Made by a program: the position numbers and the translations under genes
Shown: one piece after another, positions 36,270 to 44,804 of the stretch
Layout of the letters: each line of letters starts with the position of its first letter
Position numbering within the stretch: the stretch's first letter is position 1
The notes under the pieces: generated by a model
Databases searched by the model: none
The model's input: only the letters and a program-made list of their open reading frames with translations
Told to the model about the DNA's origin: nothing
DNA from: UBA1660 sp964462035
Lineage (GTDB): Bacteria > Myxococcota_A > Polyangia > Polyangiales > Houyiibacteriaceae
Assembly: GCA_964462035.1 (NCBI GenBank)
Contig: CAYXAP010000009.1
Location: 124,001-188,000, forward strand
Direction of reading: 5' to 3'
Length of the DNA: 64,000 bases

Positions 36270-36695
36270 ATGGATCCGACGACCGATACACACGCCCGAG
36301 CGGTGCTCCAGGCCGCGAAGACGATCGCTGTCGTCGGCGCCCACCCGCAGCAGAGCCGGGCGGCGTTCTACGTGCCGGACTATCTCGCGTCGGTCGGCTA
36401 TCGCGTGCTTCCGGTGAACCCGAGCTTCGCGGGGCGTGAGCTCTTCGGAGCGACCGCCGTGGCGAACCTGGCCGACCTCGAGGAGCCGGTGGACCTGGTC
36501 GACGTCTTCCGCCGGTCCGACGCGGTCCTCGACCACGTCGACGAGGTGCTCTCGATGGCGCCGCTCCCGAAGGTGGTGTGGCTCCAGCTCGGCATCATCA
36601 ACGGCGAGGCCGCCGCTCGCTGGCGCGCCGCGGGGATCGACGTGATCCAGAACCGCTGCACGCTCGCCGACCACCGCCGGTTGATCGCGCCCTGA
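36270..36695 (+). CDS. CoA-binding domain protein (YccU-like)
   Basis: A 141-residue Rossmann-type CoA-binding protein. TIAVVGAHPQQSRAAFYVPDYLASVGYRVLPVNPSF matches the first half of the domain, and PLPKVVWLQLGIINGEAAARWRAAGIDVIQNRCTLADHRRL the second, with the conserved Asn-Arg-Cys near the end. It binds CoA or acyl-CoA thioesters in family precedent; physiological role is unknown. An ATG at 36270 opens it directly after the WD40-like gene. Confidence 0.87.
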   Translation: MDPTTDTHARAVLQAAKTIAVVGAHPQQSRAAFYVPDYLASVGYRVLPVNPSFAGRELFGATAVANLADLEEPVDLVDVFRRSDAVLDHVDEVLSMAPLPKVVWLQLGIINGEAAARWRAAGIDVIQNRCTLADHRRLIAP

Positions 36696-36777
36696 GCCGG
36701 CGGTTGGCACCGAGCACGTCCGTGGGCCAGCGTCACGCTCGAGCGCCACGAACGACACGTGGGCTCAGGAGCGTGCA

Positions 36778-37692
36778 GTGACCGTGAGCGACCAGACCCA
36801 GCCCAAGACCTTGATCGAAGAGCTGATGGCGATCCTCCAGCTCGAGCGCATCGAGGAGAACATCTTCCGGGGGCGGAGCCAGGACCTCGGCTGGGGCCGA
36901 GTCTTCGGTGGCCAGGTGGTCGGCCAGGCGCTCTCCGCGGCCGAGCAGACCGTGCCCGAAGGTCGCAGCGTTCACTCGCTCCACGGCTATTTCCTGCGGC
37001 CCGGCGACGCGAAGGAGAGCATCGTCTACCTGGTCGACCCGATCCGCGACGGGAAGAGCTTCACTACCCGCCGGGTGGTCGCGGTCCAGAACGGCAAGGC
37101 CATCTTCAACCTGGCGGCCTCCTTCCAGATCGCGGAAGAGGGCTTCGACCATCAGTCGCCGGCCATGCCCGACGTGCCCGGTCCCGACGAGCTCCTCAGC
37201 GAGCAGGAGCTCGGCCGGCGCTACCTCGAGCGGCTCCCCGAGGCTGTCCGGGACAAGCTCCCGAAGGCGCTCCGCGAGCGCGTCGTCGCCGACCGGCCGA
37301 TCGAGGTCCGGCCGGTGGCGCCCGTCGATCCGATGAACCCCGGCGAGCGCGAACCAGTCCGTCACGTGTGGTTCCGCGCGAGCGGCGCCCTCCCCGACGC
37401 GCGATCCACCCACCAGTACCTGCTGGCCTACGCCTCGGACTTCCACCTGCTCGGCACCTCGATGCAACCACACTCCGTCACCTGGCTGACGCCCGGGATG
37501 CAGGTCGCCAGCCTCGACCACGCCATGTGGTTCCACCGCCCCTTCCGCTTCGACGACTGGCTCCTCTACGACCTCGAGGCCCCCTCCGCGCAGGGCGCCC
37601 GCGGGCTCTCGCAGGGCCGCTGGTTCACCCGCGACGGAGTGCTCGTGGCGTCGACGATGCAGGAAGGGCTGATCCGCGACCGCCGTCGCTGA
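36778..37692 (+). CDS. tesB: Acyl-CoA thioesterase II
   Basis: A 304-residue double-hotdog enzyme of TesB type. N-terminal block LIEELMAILQLERIEENIFRGRSQ...RVFGGQVVGQALSAAEQTV, LHGYFLRPGD and the C-terminal half with ATSMQPHSVTWLTPG-like (GTSMQPHSVTW) and SLDHAMWFHRPFRFDDWLLYD are characteristic; the active-site Asp, Thr/Ser and Gln lie in the second half. It hydrolyses medium/long acyl-CoA in the cytoplasm. The start is GTG 36778 with AGGAG 6-9 bp upstream. It is convergent with the kinase gene, leaving only three bases between stops. Confidence 0.93.
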   Translation: MTVSDQTQPKTLIEELMAILQLERIEENIFRGRSQDLGWGRVFGGQVVGQALSAAEQTVPEGRSVHSLHGYFLRPGDAKESIVYLVDPIRDGKSFTTRRVVAVQNGKAIFNLAASFQIAEEGFDHQSPAMPDVPGPDELLSEQELGRRYLERLPEAVRDKLPKALRERVVADRPIEVRPVAPVDPMNPGEREPVRHVWFRASGALPDARSTHQYLLAYASDFHLLGTSMQPHSVTWLTPGMQVASLDHAMWFHRPFRFDDWLLYDLEAPSAQGARGLSQGRWFTRDGVLVASTMQEGLIRDRRR

Positions 37693-37695
37693 TCG

Positions 37696-39255
37696 CTACT
37701 CGGCGCGCTGGAGCGCGCCCGCGTCGATGGTGGCCCCGAAGGCCATGTCGCGAACCTCGGACGCCGAGGGCTGAGCTCGCTCGGTGGTCGACGCGACGTA
37801 TCCCTCCCACCATTCGCGCGCCTGCGCCTCGCTCCACTCGGCCTCGAGGGGAACAGCCTCGAGCGCGTGGCGGAGCTCGCGCGCGCTCGCCGGTCGGTCC
37901 GCGGGGTCCTTGGCCAGGCACGTCATCACGAGCAGCGCGAGCGCGGGCGGGATGGCTGCGTCCGTCCGATCGGTCACCGGGACCGGCGGCTCCGAGACGT
38001 GCGCGTTGCACCACGCGAGGAAGCTGGTCTTCCCGTCGAAGAGGAGCGCGCCCGTGAGCACGAAGTAGAACACCGCGCCGAGTGAATAGAGGTCGGCCGC
38101 CGGCCCGATGGACGACGGGTCGGTCACCGCTTCGGGCGCGATGTACGCAGGAGTGCCGGCGATGCTCTGATCCATCGCCCCCTTCTCCGCGTCGAGCTCC
38201 ATGACCAGGCCGAAGTCGAGCACCTTGATCACGTCAGGACGTTCGCCCCGCATGCAGAGCACTAGGTTCGCCGGCTTGATGTCGCGGTGCACCAGTCCTC
38301 GACCATGCGCCTCCTCGAGCGCCTCGCAGGCCTGCGTCCAGAGATGGATCACCCGCTCGGGCGACTGCGGGCCGTGCTGGCTCACGAGGTCCTCGAGGTC
38401 GAGACCGTCGAGGTACTCCATCACGTAGTAGAAGATCCCCTCGGGCGTGCGGCCATAGTCGTAGATCTCGACGGTGTTCGGGTGGGTGAGCTCGCTGGTG
38501 CGCTGCACCTCGCGCTCGAAGCGCTTCATCGCCGTCTCGCTCACCTCGCCGTCCTTGATGAGCTTGATCGCCACCGGACGCCGGAGGAGCGCGTGGGTCG
38601 CCCGATGGACCTCACCCATGCCGCCGGCGCCCAGCTTTTCGCCCAGCGTGTACTGGCCGAGCTTGCGCGCCTCGAGGACCTCCGCGCGCAGTCGCGCGAG
38701 CTCCGCCTGCTGCCTCCGGTTGAGATCGATGGCCACGACCACCGCCGAGCTCAACCCCAACACCGAAGTCAGCAGGTTGATCGCGTGCATGAGGGTCGTG
38801 GCGCGCGGATCGAGAGGCATCCAGGGCTCGACGAACTGGGTGCCCACCAGCGCACCGATGGTGCAACAGACGACCAGGCCGACGGCGAGCCCCATGTGGA
38901 CCGGATGGCGGCGGAAGACGACGAAGGGGAGCGCCAGCAGCGCGAGGAAGTAGTAGGCGAAGCCCGTCTCCCACCCCATCGCCATCAGGAAGAACACCAG
39001 GTGGGGTGCTCCAGAGCCCATCACGATCCAGAGCCCGAGAAAGCGGCGACCCCGCACGACGAAGAAGAGCCCCAGCAGGTGGATGGCGCTCGCCACCACG
39101 TCGCTGTGGCCGTAGGCCGTGTCGCCGATGGAGTAGAAGAAGACCGCGAGGATCCCGTGAGCGACCGCCGGGACCAGGGCGCCGACGACCCACAACCGCT
39201 TCTCGCCATCGGTCCGCAGGGTCGTCGTCGATTCCACGACCCGAGGATACGGCAC
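37696..39255 (-). CDS. Transmembrane Ser/Thr protein kinase, N-terminal membrane domain
   Basis: A 519-residue protein with about six hydrophobic segments in residues 20-175 and a cytoplasmic kinase domain from ~200 to 465. The kinase has GAGGMGEVH (209-217), Lys231 in VAIKLIK, HRD at 323-325 (LVHRDIKPAN), DFG in VLDFGLVM and the APE-like APEAV. So catalysis should be intact. Unlike most PknB types the membrane part is N-terminal and polytopic, so it could sense a membrane ligand. Start is GTG 39255. It follows the membrane protein at 39278-39997 by 22 bp and may form an operon with it. Confidence 0.9.
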   Translation of the reverse strand: MPYPRVVESTTTLRTDGEKRLWVVGALVPAVAHGILAVFFYSIGDTAYGHSDVVASAIHLLGLFFVVRGRRFLGLWIVMGSGAPHLVFFLMAMGWETGFAYYFLALLALPFVVFRRHPVHMGLAVGLVVCCTIGALVGTQFVEPWMPLDPRATTLMHAINLLTSVLGLSSAVVVAIDLNRRQQAELARLRAEVLEARKLGQYTLGEKLGAGGMGEVHRATHALLRRPVAIKLIKDGEVSETAMKRFEREVQRTSELTHPNTVEIYDYGRTPEGIFYYVMEYLDGLDLEDLVSQHGPQSPERVIHLWTQACEALEEAHGRGLVHRDIKPANLVLCMRGERPDVIKVLDFGLVMELDAEKGAMDQSIAGTPAYIAPEAVTDPSSIGPAADLYSLGAVFYFVLTGALLFDGKTSFLAWCNAHVSEPPVPVTDRTDAAIPPALALLVMTCLAKDPADRPASARELRHALEAVPLEAEWSEAQAREWWEGYVASTTERAQPSASEVRDMAFGATIDAGALQRAE

Positions 39256-39277
39256 TCACGCCATCAGCCGAACACGG

Positions 39278-39997
39278 TCAGCCGAGCTGCGAGAGCATCA
39301 CCCACGAGAAGGTGGTGAGCGCCCAGGCCTCCAGGAGCACGCCCTGGTGGACGAGGCGCTGGACCAGCGTCCCATCGCGGTCGCGGATCACCACCGCGCT
39401 CCGGCCGAGCACGCGGCCGCGGCGGTAGGGACCGTCGCCGGAACCGTGGGTCTCGAGCGCGGGGAGCCACAGGGTCTCGCCCTCGGCGCACTCGCCGGGC
39501 CACTCGCCCAGCACGTAGCGGTGCTTCGGTCCATCGAGGACGGGGCCGGTGTCGGTCTGCTTCAGCACCCCGCCGGGCCAGCGCGAAACGACGGCCCCGA
39601 GCGCCAGGTAGACACCGCCACCGATGGCCGCCGCGACCCCGCTGAGGACCATCGCGTCCAGCTCCGGACCGCGCCACCGAACCCCGGCCAGTGCGACCAG
39701 GAGCCCCACGCCGATCAGCCGGTCCATCGGCGCCGTGCGGACGGTCGCGCTGGCCGCGAGCCCCCGCGGGTGGCGCCCCACGTAGGCTGCCAGCGCGCAG
39801 AGCGCGACGATGATGGCGGCGATTCGATAGACCCAGATGTCGGCCCCGAGCGAGGTCGGCTCGTCTCGGAGCACGCGGTCGAAGCAGAGCGCGCCGATCC
39901 ACACCGGCCAGAGCGCAGCGGCCTGGAGCACCGCCAACGAACGCCCCGGCCTGAGGACCCAGCGGCTCGTCTCGGCAGGTACAGCGCTCACTTCCAT
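39278..39997 (-). CDS. Membrane protein, hypothetical
   Basis: A 239-residue protein with four to five hydrophobic segments (around residues 20-42, 55-72, 90-110, 118-138) followed by a soluble region with VLKQTDTGPVLDGPKHRYVLGEWPGE and GRVLGRSAVVIRDRDGTLV, and a final hydrophobic helix. No family was recognised. ATG 39997 is preferred; a longer open frame enters the TetR operator region. It stands first in a unit with the transmembrane kinase and is divergent from tetR, so the two palindromes at 40041-40076 may control it as well. Confidence 0.65.
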   Translation of the reverse strand: MEVSAVPAETSRWVLRPGRSLAVLQAAALWPVWIGALCFDRVLRDEPTSLGADIWVYRIAAIIVALCALAAYVGRHPRGLAASATVRTAPMDRLIGVGLLVALAGVRWRGPELDAMVLSGVAAAIGGGVYLALGAVVSRWPGGVLKQTDTGPVLDGPKHRYVLGEWPGECAEGETLWLPALETHGSGDGPYRRGRVLGRSAVVIRDRDGTLVQRLVHQGVLLEAWALTTFSWVMLSQLG

Positions 39998-40040
39998 AAG
40001 TTGCCAGACGGAAGAGCGCTCGGCACCTCTTGCAGTCTGC

Positions 40041-40076
40041 CTACCATATGGTAGAGAGATACTGACCGCGCGGTAG
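40041..40076. promoter_or_regulatory. Two palindromic operator-like sites between a membrane-protein gene and tetR
   Basis: CTACCATATGGTAG (40041-40054) is a perfect 14-bp palindrome. TGACCGCGCGGTAG (40063-40076) repeats the same half-sites ACC-N4-GGT-AG with a different centre. The dyad centres are 22 bp apart, about two helical turns, so two dimers would bind the same face of the DNA. They end 24 bp upstream of the TetR start, the expected place for autoregulation, and could also control the divergent membrane-protein/kinase unit. Confidence 0.65.
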
Positions 40077-40100
40077 ATAGGCCGACGCGGCCATCGTCCC

Positions 40101-40727
40101 ATGCCGACCACCGACGTCCGCTCGAAGATCCTGGAAGAGGCGACTCGCCTCTTCGCCGCCCGTGGGTTCGAAGGGACCTCCATCCAGGCGATCGCGGAGG
40201 CGGTCGGAGTTCGGAAGCCCAGCCTGCTCTATCACTTCAAGTCGAAGGAGGAACTGCGGCAGGCGGTGCTCGACCAGCTCCTGACCCGTTGGAACGAGGT
40301 CTTGCCGGAGCTGCTGATGGCCGCCGCCGAGGTCGACCGCTTCGACGGAGTGCTCGACGCCATGGCGGACTTCTTCCTCGAAGACCCGGACCGCGCGCGC
40401 CTCCTGGTTCGCGAGACCCTCGACCGTCCGGAAGACGTCCGCGAGCGACTGGAGCGCTACGTGAAGCCGTGGGTCGACGTCGCGCTCTCCCAGCTGAGCA
40501 AGGCCCAGCGCGAGGGACACGTGCACGCGAAAGCCGACCTGCCGGCCTATGTGGTGCACCTGGTGCAGCTCGTCGTCGGCTCCATCGCGGTGATGGACAC
40601 GCTGGTGGCGCTGCTGCCCGAAGACGCCGGTGACCGGCGCGAGCGATTGCGCGCGGAGATGCGACGGATGGCCCGAAGCGGCCTCTTCGCGCCGCGCCCG
40701 AAGAACTACGAGGTGGCGGCCGAGTGA
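40101..40727 (+). CDS. TetR-family transcriptional regulator
   Basis: A 208-residue TetR regulator: helix-turn-helix in FAARGFEGTSIQAIAEAVGVRKPSLLYHFKSKEELRQAVLDQLL, then a mostly helical ligand-binding domain (RARLLVRETLDRPEDVRERLERYVKPW). The two palindromes just upstream support autoregulation. It is followed 22 bp later by an acyl-CoA dehydrogenase in the same direction, so an acyl-CoA or fatty acid ligand is likely (inference from context). Confidence 0.92.
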   Translation: MPTTDVRSKILEEATRLFAARGFEGTSIQAIAEAVGVRKPSLLYHFKSKEELRQAVLDQLLTRWNEVLPELLMAAAEVDRFDGVLDAMADFFLEDPDRARLLVRETLDRPEDVRERLERYVKPWVDVALSQLSKAQREGHVHAKADLPAYVVHLVQLVVGSIAVMDTLVALLPEDAGDRRERLRAEMRRMARSGLFAPRPKNYEVAAE

Positions 40728-40749
40728 GCCGCGACCGGAGGACATGAAC

Positions 40750-42672
40750 ATGGCGAGCTTCTACGAAGACAACGAAGACCTGCGCTGGTACGTCGAGAAG
40801 GGCATCGATTGGGAGCCCCTGATCGAGCTCACCGAGCGTCGCTTCATCGACGCCGATGGCCCGGACGACGCGGCCGAGGCGCTCGAGCTCTACCTCGACA
40901 TCATGAAGATGGTCGGTGAGTTCGTCGCCGGAGAGATCGCGCCGCACGCCGCGGAGATCGATCGAGAGGGCGTGCACCTCGAAGACGGCGAGGTCGTCTT
41001 CCCCGAGCGGCTCCAGAGCATCTTCGACCAGATCAAGGAGCTCGACTTGCACGGGCTCAACGTGCCGCGCGAGCTCGGCGGCATGAATGCGCCGATGCTG
41101 GTCTACTTCCTGCTCTCGGAGATGATGGGCCGCGCCGACGTGTCGGTGATGGCGCACCATGGCTTCCACGGCGGCATGGCGATGGCCGCGCTGATCTTCT
41201 CGATTCGGGAAGGCACGACGGACATCGACCGGGAGACAGGCCGCATCCGAGAGACCCGCTTCCGCCAGATGATCGAAGAGATCGTCGCCGGCGACGCATG
41301 GGGCTGCATGGACATCACCGAACCCGATGCCGGCTCGGACATGGCCGCGCTCCGCGCGAAGGCCGAGCAGGACGAGGACGGCAACTGGTTCGTCAGCGGC
41401 GAGAAGATCTTCATCACCAGCGGCCACGGCAAGTGGCACTTCGTGATCGCCCGCACCGAAGACGCCGGCGACCCGAACGACCCGATGGCCGGACTGAAGG
41501 GGCTGAGCTTCTTCCTGGTGCCGACCTATCACGAGAAGGACGGCGAGCGAGAGCGGCACGTCGCGATCACGCGCGTCGAAGAGAAGATGGGCCACCACGG
41601 CTCGGCGACCTGCGGGCTGCTCTTCGACCGCGCCCCCGCGATGCTCATCGGTGAGCGAGGCGAGGGCTTCAAGCACATGCTCACGCTCATGAACAACGCT
41701 CGCGTGGGCGTCGGCTTCGAGTGTCTCGGCCTGTGCGAAGCGGCCTACCGAAAGGCGAAGGCCTACGCGGCCGAGCGTGGCTCGATGGGCAAGACCATCG
41801 ACCGCCACGAGATGATCGCCGACATGCTCGACGAGATGGAGGCGGACATCGTCGCCATCCGCGCGATGGCCGTCACCGCCGGCTACAACGAGGAGGTCGT
41901 GCAGAAGCTCCGGCTCGCGCTCGAGCACTACGACAACCTGAGCGCCGACGAGAAAGCCGAGGCGGAGGCGGAGCTGAAGAAGCGCGAGCGCATCGCTCGC
42001 CGGCTGACCCCCCTGCTCAAGTACTGGGGCGCGGAGAAGGCGGTCGAGATCTCTCGGCGCTGCATCCAGATCCACGGTGGCAACGGCTACATCGACGAGT
42101 ACGGCGCCGAGAAGCTGATGCGCGACGCGATGGTGATGCCCATCTACGAGGGCACCAGCCAGATCCAGGCGCTCATGGCCATGAAGGACACCCTCGGAGG
42201 GATCATGAAGGACCCGCGCCGCTTCGTTCGGAAGATGGCGCAGGCTCGCTGGCGATCCGTCTCCGCCCGCGACCCGCTCGAGCGCCGGGTGGCCAAGCTC
42301 CAGTCGCTCTCCTTCGGTCTGCAGCAGCAGCTCATCGTCCGCACGGCCGGAGACAAGATGAAGGGCCTGCAGGGCAAGCCGGTCACCGACTGGCCCGACT
42401 CGTTCCTGAAGGACTGGGACCCCAAGCGGGACTTCGCCTACGCGATGCTCCACGCCGACCGGCTGATCCGGATCCTCACGGACGTGGCCGTCGCTGAGCT
42501 TCTGCTCCGGCAGGCCAACGAGCACGCCGAGCGCCGACCGCTGCTGGAGCGGCACCTGGAACGCGCCGAGGTGCGGTGCGCCAACCTCGTGAACGAGATC
42601 GAGAACACCGGCGAGCGTCTCCTGACGAAGCTCGGCCGACTCGGCGCCGCGATGGCCGACGCCGCCGAATGA
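40750..42672 (+). CDS. Acyl-CoA dehydrogenase (long, FadE-like)
   Basis: A 640-residue flavoenzyme longer than typical ~380-residue dehydrogenases, with a C-terminal helical extension. It has AWGCMDITEPDAGSDMAAL (FAD/substrate loop), FVSGEKIFITSGHGKWHFVIART, the VGVGFECLGLCEAAYRKAKAYAAER segment and IQIHGGNGYIDEYGAEKLMRDAMVMPIYEGTSQIQ with the catalytic-base Glu in YEGT. It performs the first oxidation step of beta-oxidation. ATG 40750 has a GGAGG at 8 bp; ATG 40744 is only 2 bp from it. It is cotranscribed with tetR. Confidence 0.9.
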   Translation: MASFYEDNEDLRWYVEKGIDWEPLIELTERRFIDADGPDDAAEALELYLDIMKMVGEFVAGEIAPHAAEIDREGVHLEDGEVVFPERLQSIFDQIKELDLHGLNVPRELGGMNAPMLVYFLLSEMMGRADVSVMAHHGFHGGMAMAALIFSIREGTTDIDRETGRIRETRFRQMIEEIVAGDAWGCMDITEPDAGSDMAALRAKAEQDEDGNWFVSGEKIFITSGHGKWHFVIARTEDAGDPNDPMAGLKGLSFFLVPTYHEKDGERERHVAITRVEEKMGHHGSATCGLLFDRAPAMLIGERGEGFKHMLTLMNNARVGVGFECLGLCEAAYRKAKAYAAERGSMGKTIDRHEMIADMLDEMEADIVAIRAMAVTAGYNEEVVQKLRLALEHYDNLSADEKAEAEAELKKRERIARRLTPLLKYWGAEKAVEISRRCIQIHGGNGYIDEYGAEKLMRDAMVMPIYEGTSQIQALMAMKDTLGGIMKDPRRFVRKMAQARWRSVSARDPLERRVAKLQSLSFGLQQQLIVRTAGDKMKGLQGKPVTDWPDSFLKDWDPKRDFAYAMLHADRLIRILTDVAVAELLLRQANEHAERRPLLERHLERAEVRCANLVNEIENTGERLLTKLGRLGAAMADAAE

Positions 42673-42696
42673 GCTGACTCAGCGTTCCTCGAGCGC

Positions 42697-42731
42697 CTCG
42701 AGCGAGCTCCCGACCCGGGAGCTCGCTCGAG
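42697..42731. terminator. Perfect 15-bp hairpin after the acyl-CoA dehydrogenase gene
   Basis: CTCGAGCGAGCTCCC (42697-42711), loop GACCC, GGGAGCTCGCTCGAG (42717-42731), then TGCGTTT. It starts 25 bp past the stop and very likely ends the tetR-acyl-CoA dehydrogenase transcript. Confidence 0.8.
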
Positions 42732-42841
42732 TGCGTTTCGGACCCTGCCGTTTTCTTGCCCACTCGATCCCCCCTTCGGTAGGCAGAAGACAACGGACGC
42801 GCGAGCGGGCGATGCCGCGCGACACATCCGGGAGGAACACG

Positions 42842-43564
42842 ATGCGGAAGAGAAGCATGTTGGCCATCGCGGCTGCGATGGGGATGGCGGCCTGCGGGTC
42901 GAGCACGGCAGAGGCGCCTGCGTTCGCGGCGGCCGAGGTCACCACGAACGCCACCGAGGCGCCCGGAGGCGAAGTGGCTCCGGTCGAAGAGACCGTCGCG
43001 GAGGCTCCCGCGGACTTCATTCTCCCGAGCTACTCCGACGAGCAGCTCGCCGGACTCCCGAACGCTCCGTGGTCGGACGCGCCCATCGCGATGGGCGCCG
43101 CTCCCGAGGCCGTGATGAACGCCTGGACCGCCGCCGACAACCGCGGCTGGTGCGCTCCCCTCGTCCCCGCCGGTGTCACCGGTGCCCGCGCCAGCGCCCT
43201 CGACGGAGGCTGGGCGGTGGAGGTCGATCAGGACGGCGCCCCTGGCGTCCGCGAGAACGGGCAGACCTGCCGACGCTGCGGACGCTCCGCCTTCGGCATC
43301 GCCGGCACCTCGATGCCGGTCGACTCGCTCAACGACATGGACACCGACGCCGCGCCCGCCCCGACCTACGCCGACGGCAGCGCCACGATGGTGAGCAGCG
43401 AGGACGGCGTCGCGAGCGCGACCATCAGCGTCGGCGGTCAGGGCTGCGTCTACCAGGTCTGGTCCTTCCTCGGTGAAGACCACCTCCGTGAGCTCATCGA
43501 AGGCCTTCGGGTCGTCGCGGTCGAGCCGCAGGACGACGGAAACGCCTTCGCGTCGGCCGACTGA
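42842..43564 (+). CDS. Lipoprotein, hypothetical
   Basis: A 240-residue exported lipoprotein (MRKRSMLAIAAAMGMAACGSS, lipobox MAAC). After an Ala/Glu/Thr/Pro linker comes a globular part with ILPSYSDEQLAGLPNAPWSDAP, AADNRGWCAPLVPAG and GQTCRRCGRSAFGIAGTSMPVDS, where four Cys may form disulfides. GGAGG lies 8 bp upstream of ATG 42842, which is decisive over in-frame upstream ATGs. No family was recognised. Hairpins bound it on both sides, so it is monocistronic. Confidence 0.8.
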   Translation: MRKRSMLAIAAAMGMAACGSSTAEAPAFAAAEVTTNATEAPGGEVAPVEETVAEAPADFILPSYSDEQLAGLPNAPWSDAPIAMGAAPEAVMNAWTAADNRGWCAPLVPAGVTGARASALDGGWAVEVDQDGAPGVRENGQTCRRCGRSAFGIAGTSMPVDSLNDMDTDAAPAPTYADGSATMVSSEDGVASATISVGGQGCVYQVWSFLGEDHLRELIEGLRVVAVEPQDDGNAFASAD

Positions 43565-43589
43565 GGCCACGCTTTCTCGGCACATGGGA

Positions 43590-43614
43590 CGCCCGGCCTC
43601 TTCGAGGTCGGGCG
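43590..43614 (+). terminator. Hairpin terminator after the lipoprotein gene
   Basis: CGCCCGGCCTC (43590-43600), loop TTC, GAGGTCGGGCG (43604-43614), one G-U pair, followed by TTCTCG. It starts 25 bp after the stop. Confidence 0.7.
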
Positions 43615-43635
43615 TTCTCGCGTTCGGGGTATGCT

Positions 43636-44733
43636 GTGGCCGTGGGCGCACGCGAGACCACCGAGGCCGCGCTCGAAGCCTTCGAGGCCGAAGCCTGCGC
43701 CGCGCTTCGGGTCGAGGTGGATCACGTCCGCCTCTTCGACGGCGGGGACCAGCCATGGCGCATCGGACTTCGGACGCCCGAAGCGCAGCTCTGGCTCGAC
43801 GAGCCCTCGAACGCCAAGGCGCTGGTGCGGACCGACGAGTTCGCGCTGAGCTACGAAGGCCAGGATGCCGGCGAGTGGGCCGCCGGGGTCGCGCGCCGGC
43901 TCACCCCCGAGCGACAGCGTGCGCTGGTCTTCGCCATCGACCGCGTGCGATCGGCCACCGCCCTTCGTCCGCCCGAAGAGCTCCCCCTCGAGGAGCACCT
44001 GCACGAGCTCGGTGCGGAGGCGGAGCTCATCGCGCCGCTCGCCCACGCGTATCGTGAGCACTACGGCGAGAGCATCGCGCTCGTCCGTTGGCGGAGTGGG
44101 CCACCCTCGCTGCTCTTCCCAGACGTCGCGCCCGACCAGAGCCTCTTCCTGCACGGCTCGCAGCATCTCGACCGGGACGTGCGCTTCACGGCCTACCTCC
44201 GGGACCTCGGCTATGGGATGGCCGACGGGAAGCTGCGCCTCGTGCCGACCCCCGCCGGATTCGTCGCACGTCGCCAGGCCATGGGCCTGGAAGCGCGCGG
44301 CTTCGAGCCCCGACTGATCCTCGCGCGCACGCCGGTGCTCTCGTCACGGACGTGGCTGCGCTCGCTCGGCGAGGGCGTGTTCCCCATCAACCTACGTGGC
44401 GAGCTCGCCTATCGGCTCACGCGCCCCGCCCGCGAGGTGGGCCGACGGCTGCACGAAGAGCTGGCCACCATGTGGCACACGCACTTCCATGCGCTCGGCC
44501 ACGACATGAGCCTGCACGTCTTCGGCATGCACCGCCTCGAGCCGCGACACACCCGCGAGCTCACGGAGCGCGCCAGCCAGGCGGCCCGAGCGCTCCGCCC
44601 CCGGACCGCGGTGACCGTCGCCCGCTTCGTCGAAGAAGACCTCACCCGCCACTGCGTCCGGGTGTGGAACGACATCGACCGACCGGAAGCGTTCGAGTCG
44701 CGCGTCGACGCCGGCTTGCCCAGCCTGCCCTGA
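43636..44733 (+). CDS. Unrecognised soluble protein with a His-rich C-terminal region
   Basis: A 365-residue soluble protein without signal peptide. The middle has TPERQRALVFAIDRVRSATALRPPEELPLEEHLHEL; the C-terminal third has VFPINLRGELAYRLTR and then WHTHFHALGHDMSLHVFGMHRLEPRH, an unusual cluster of eight His that could bind metal. No family was recognised. The start is a GTG (43636), with a second GTG six bases later. The dual radical SAM gene begins 71 bp after its stop in the same direction, so they may be functionally linked. Confidence 0.65.
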   Translation: MAVGARETTEAALEAFEAEACAALRVEVDHVRLFDGGDQPWRIGLRTPEAQLWLDEPSNAKALVRTDEFALSYEGQDAGEWAAGVARRLTPERQRALVFAIDRVRSATALRPPEELPLEEHLHELGAEAELIAPLAHAYREHYGESIALVRWRSGPPSLLFPDVAPDQSLFLHGSQHLDRDVRFTAYLRDLGYGMADGKLRLVPTPAGFVARRQAMGLEARGFEPRLILARTPVLSSRTWLRSLGEGVFPINLRGELAYRLTRPAREVGRRLHEELATMWHTHFHALGHDMSLHVFGMHRLEPRHTRELTERASQAARALRPRTAVTVARFVEEDLTRHCVRVWNDIDRPEAFESRVDAGLPSLP

Positions 44734-44804
44734 CTCGGACGACGGTACGCCGAGAGCCGATTCCGATCCCCTGCTACCCTGCCGGCGATGTCGCCGAGGA
44801 CCGC

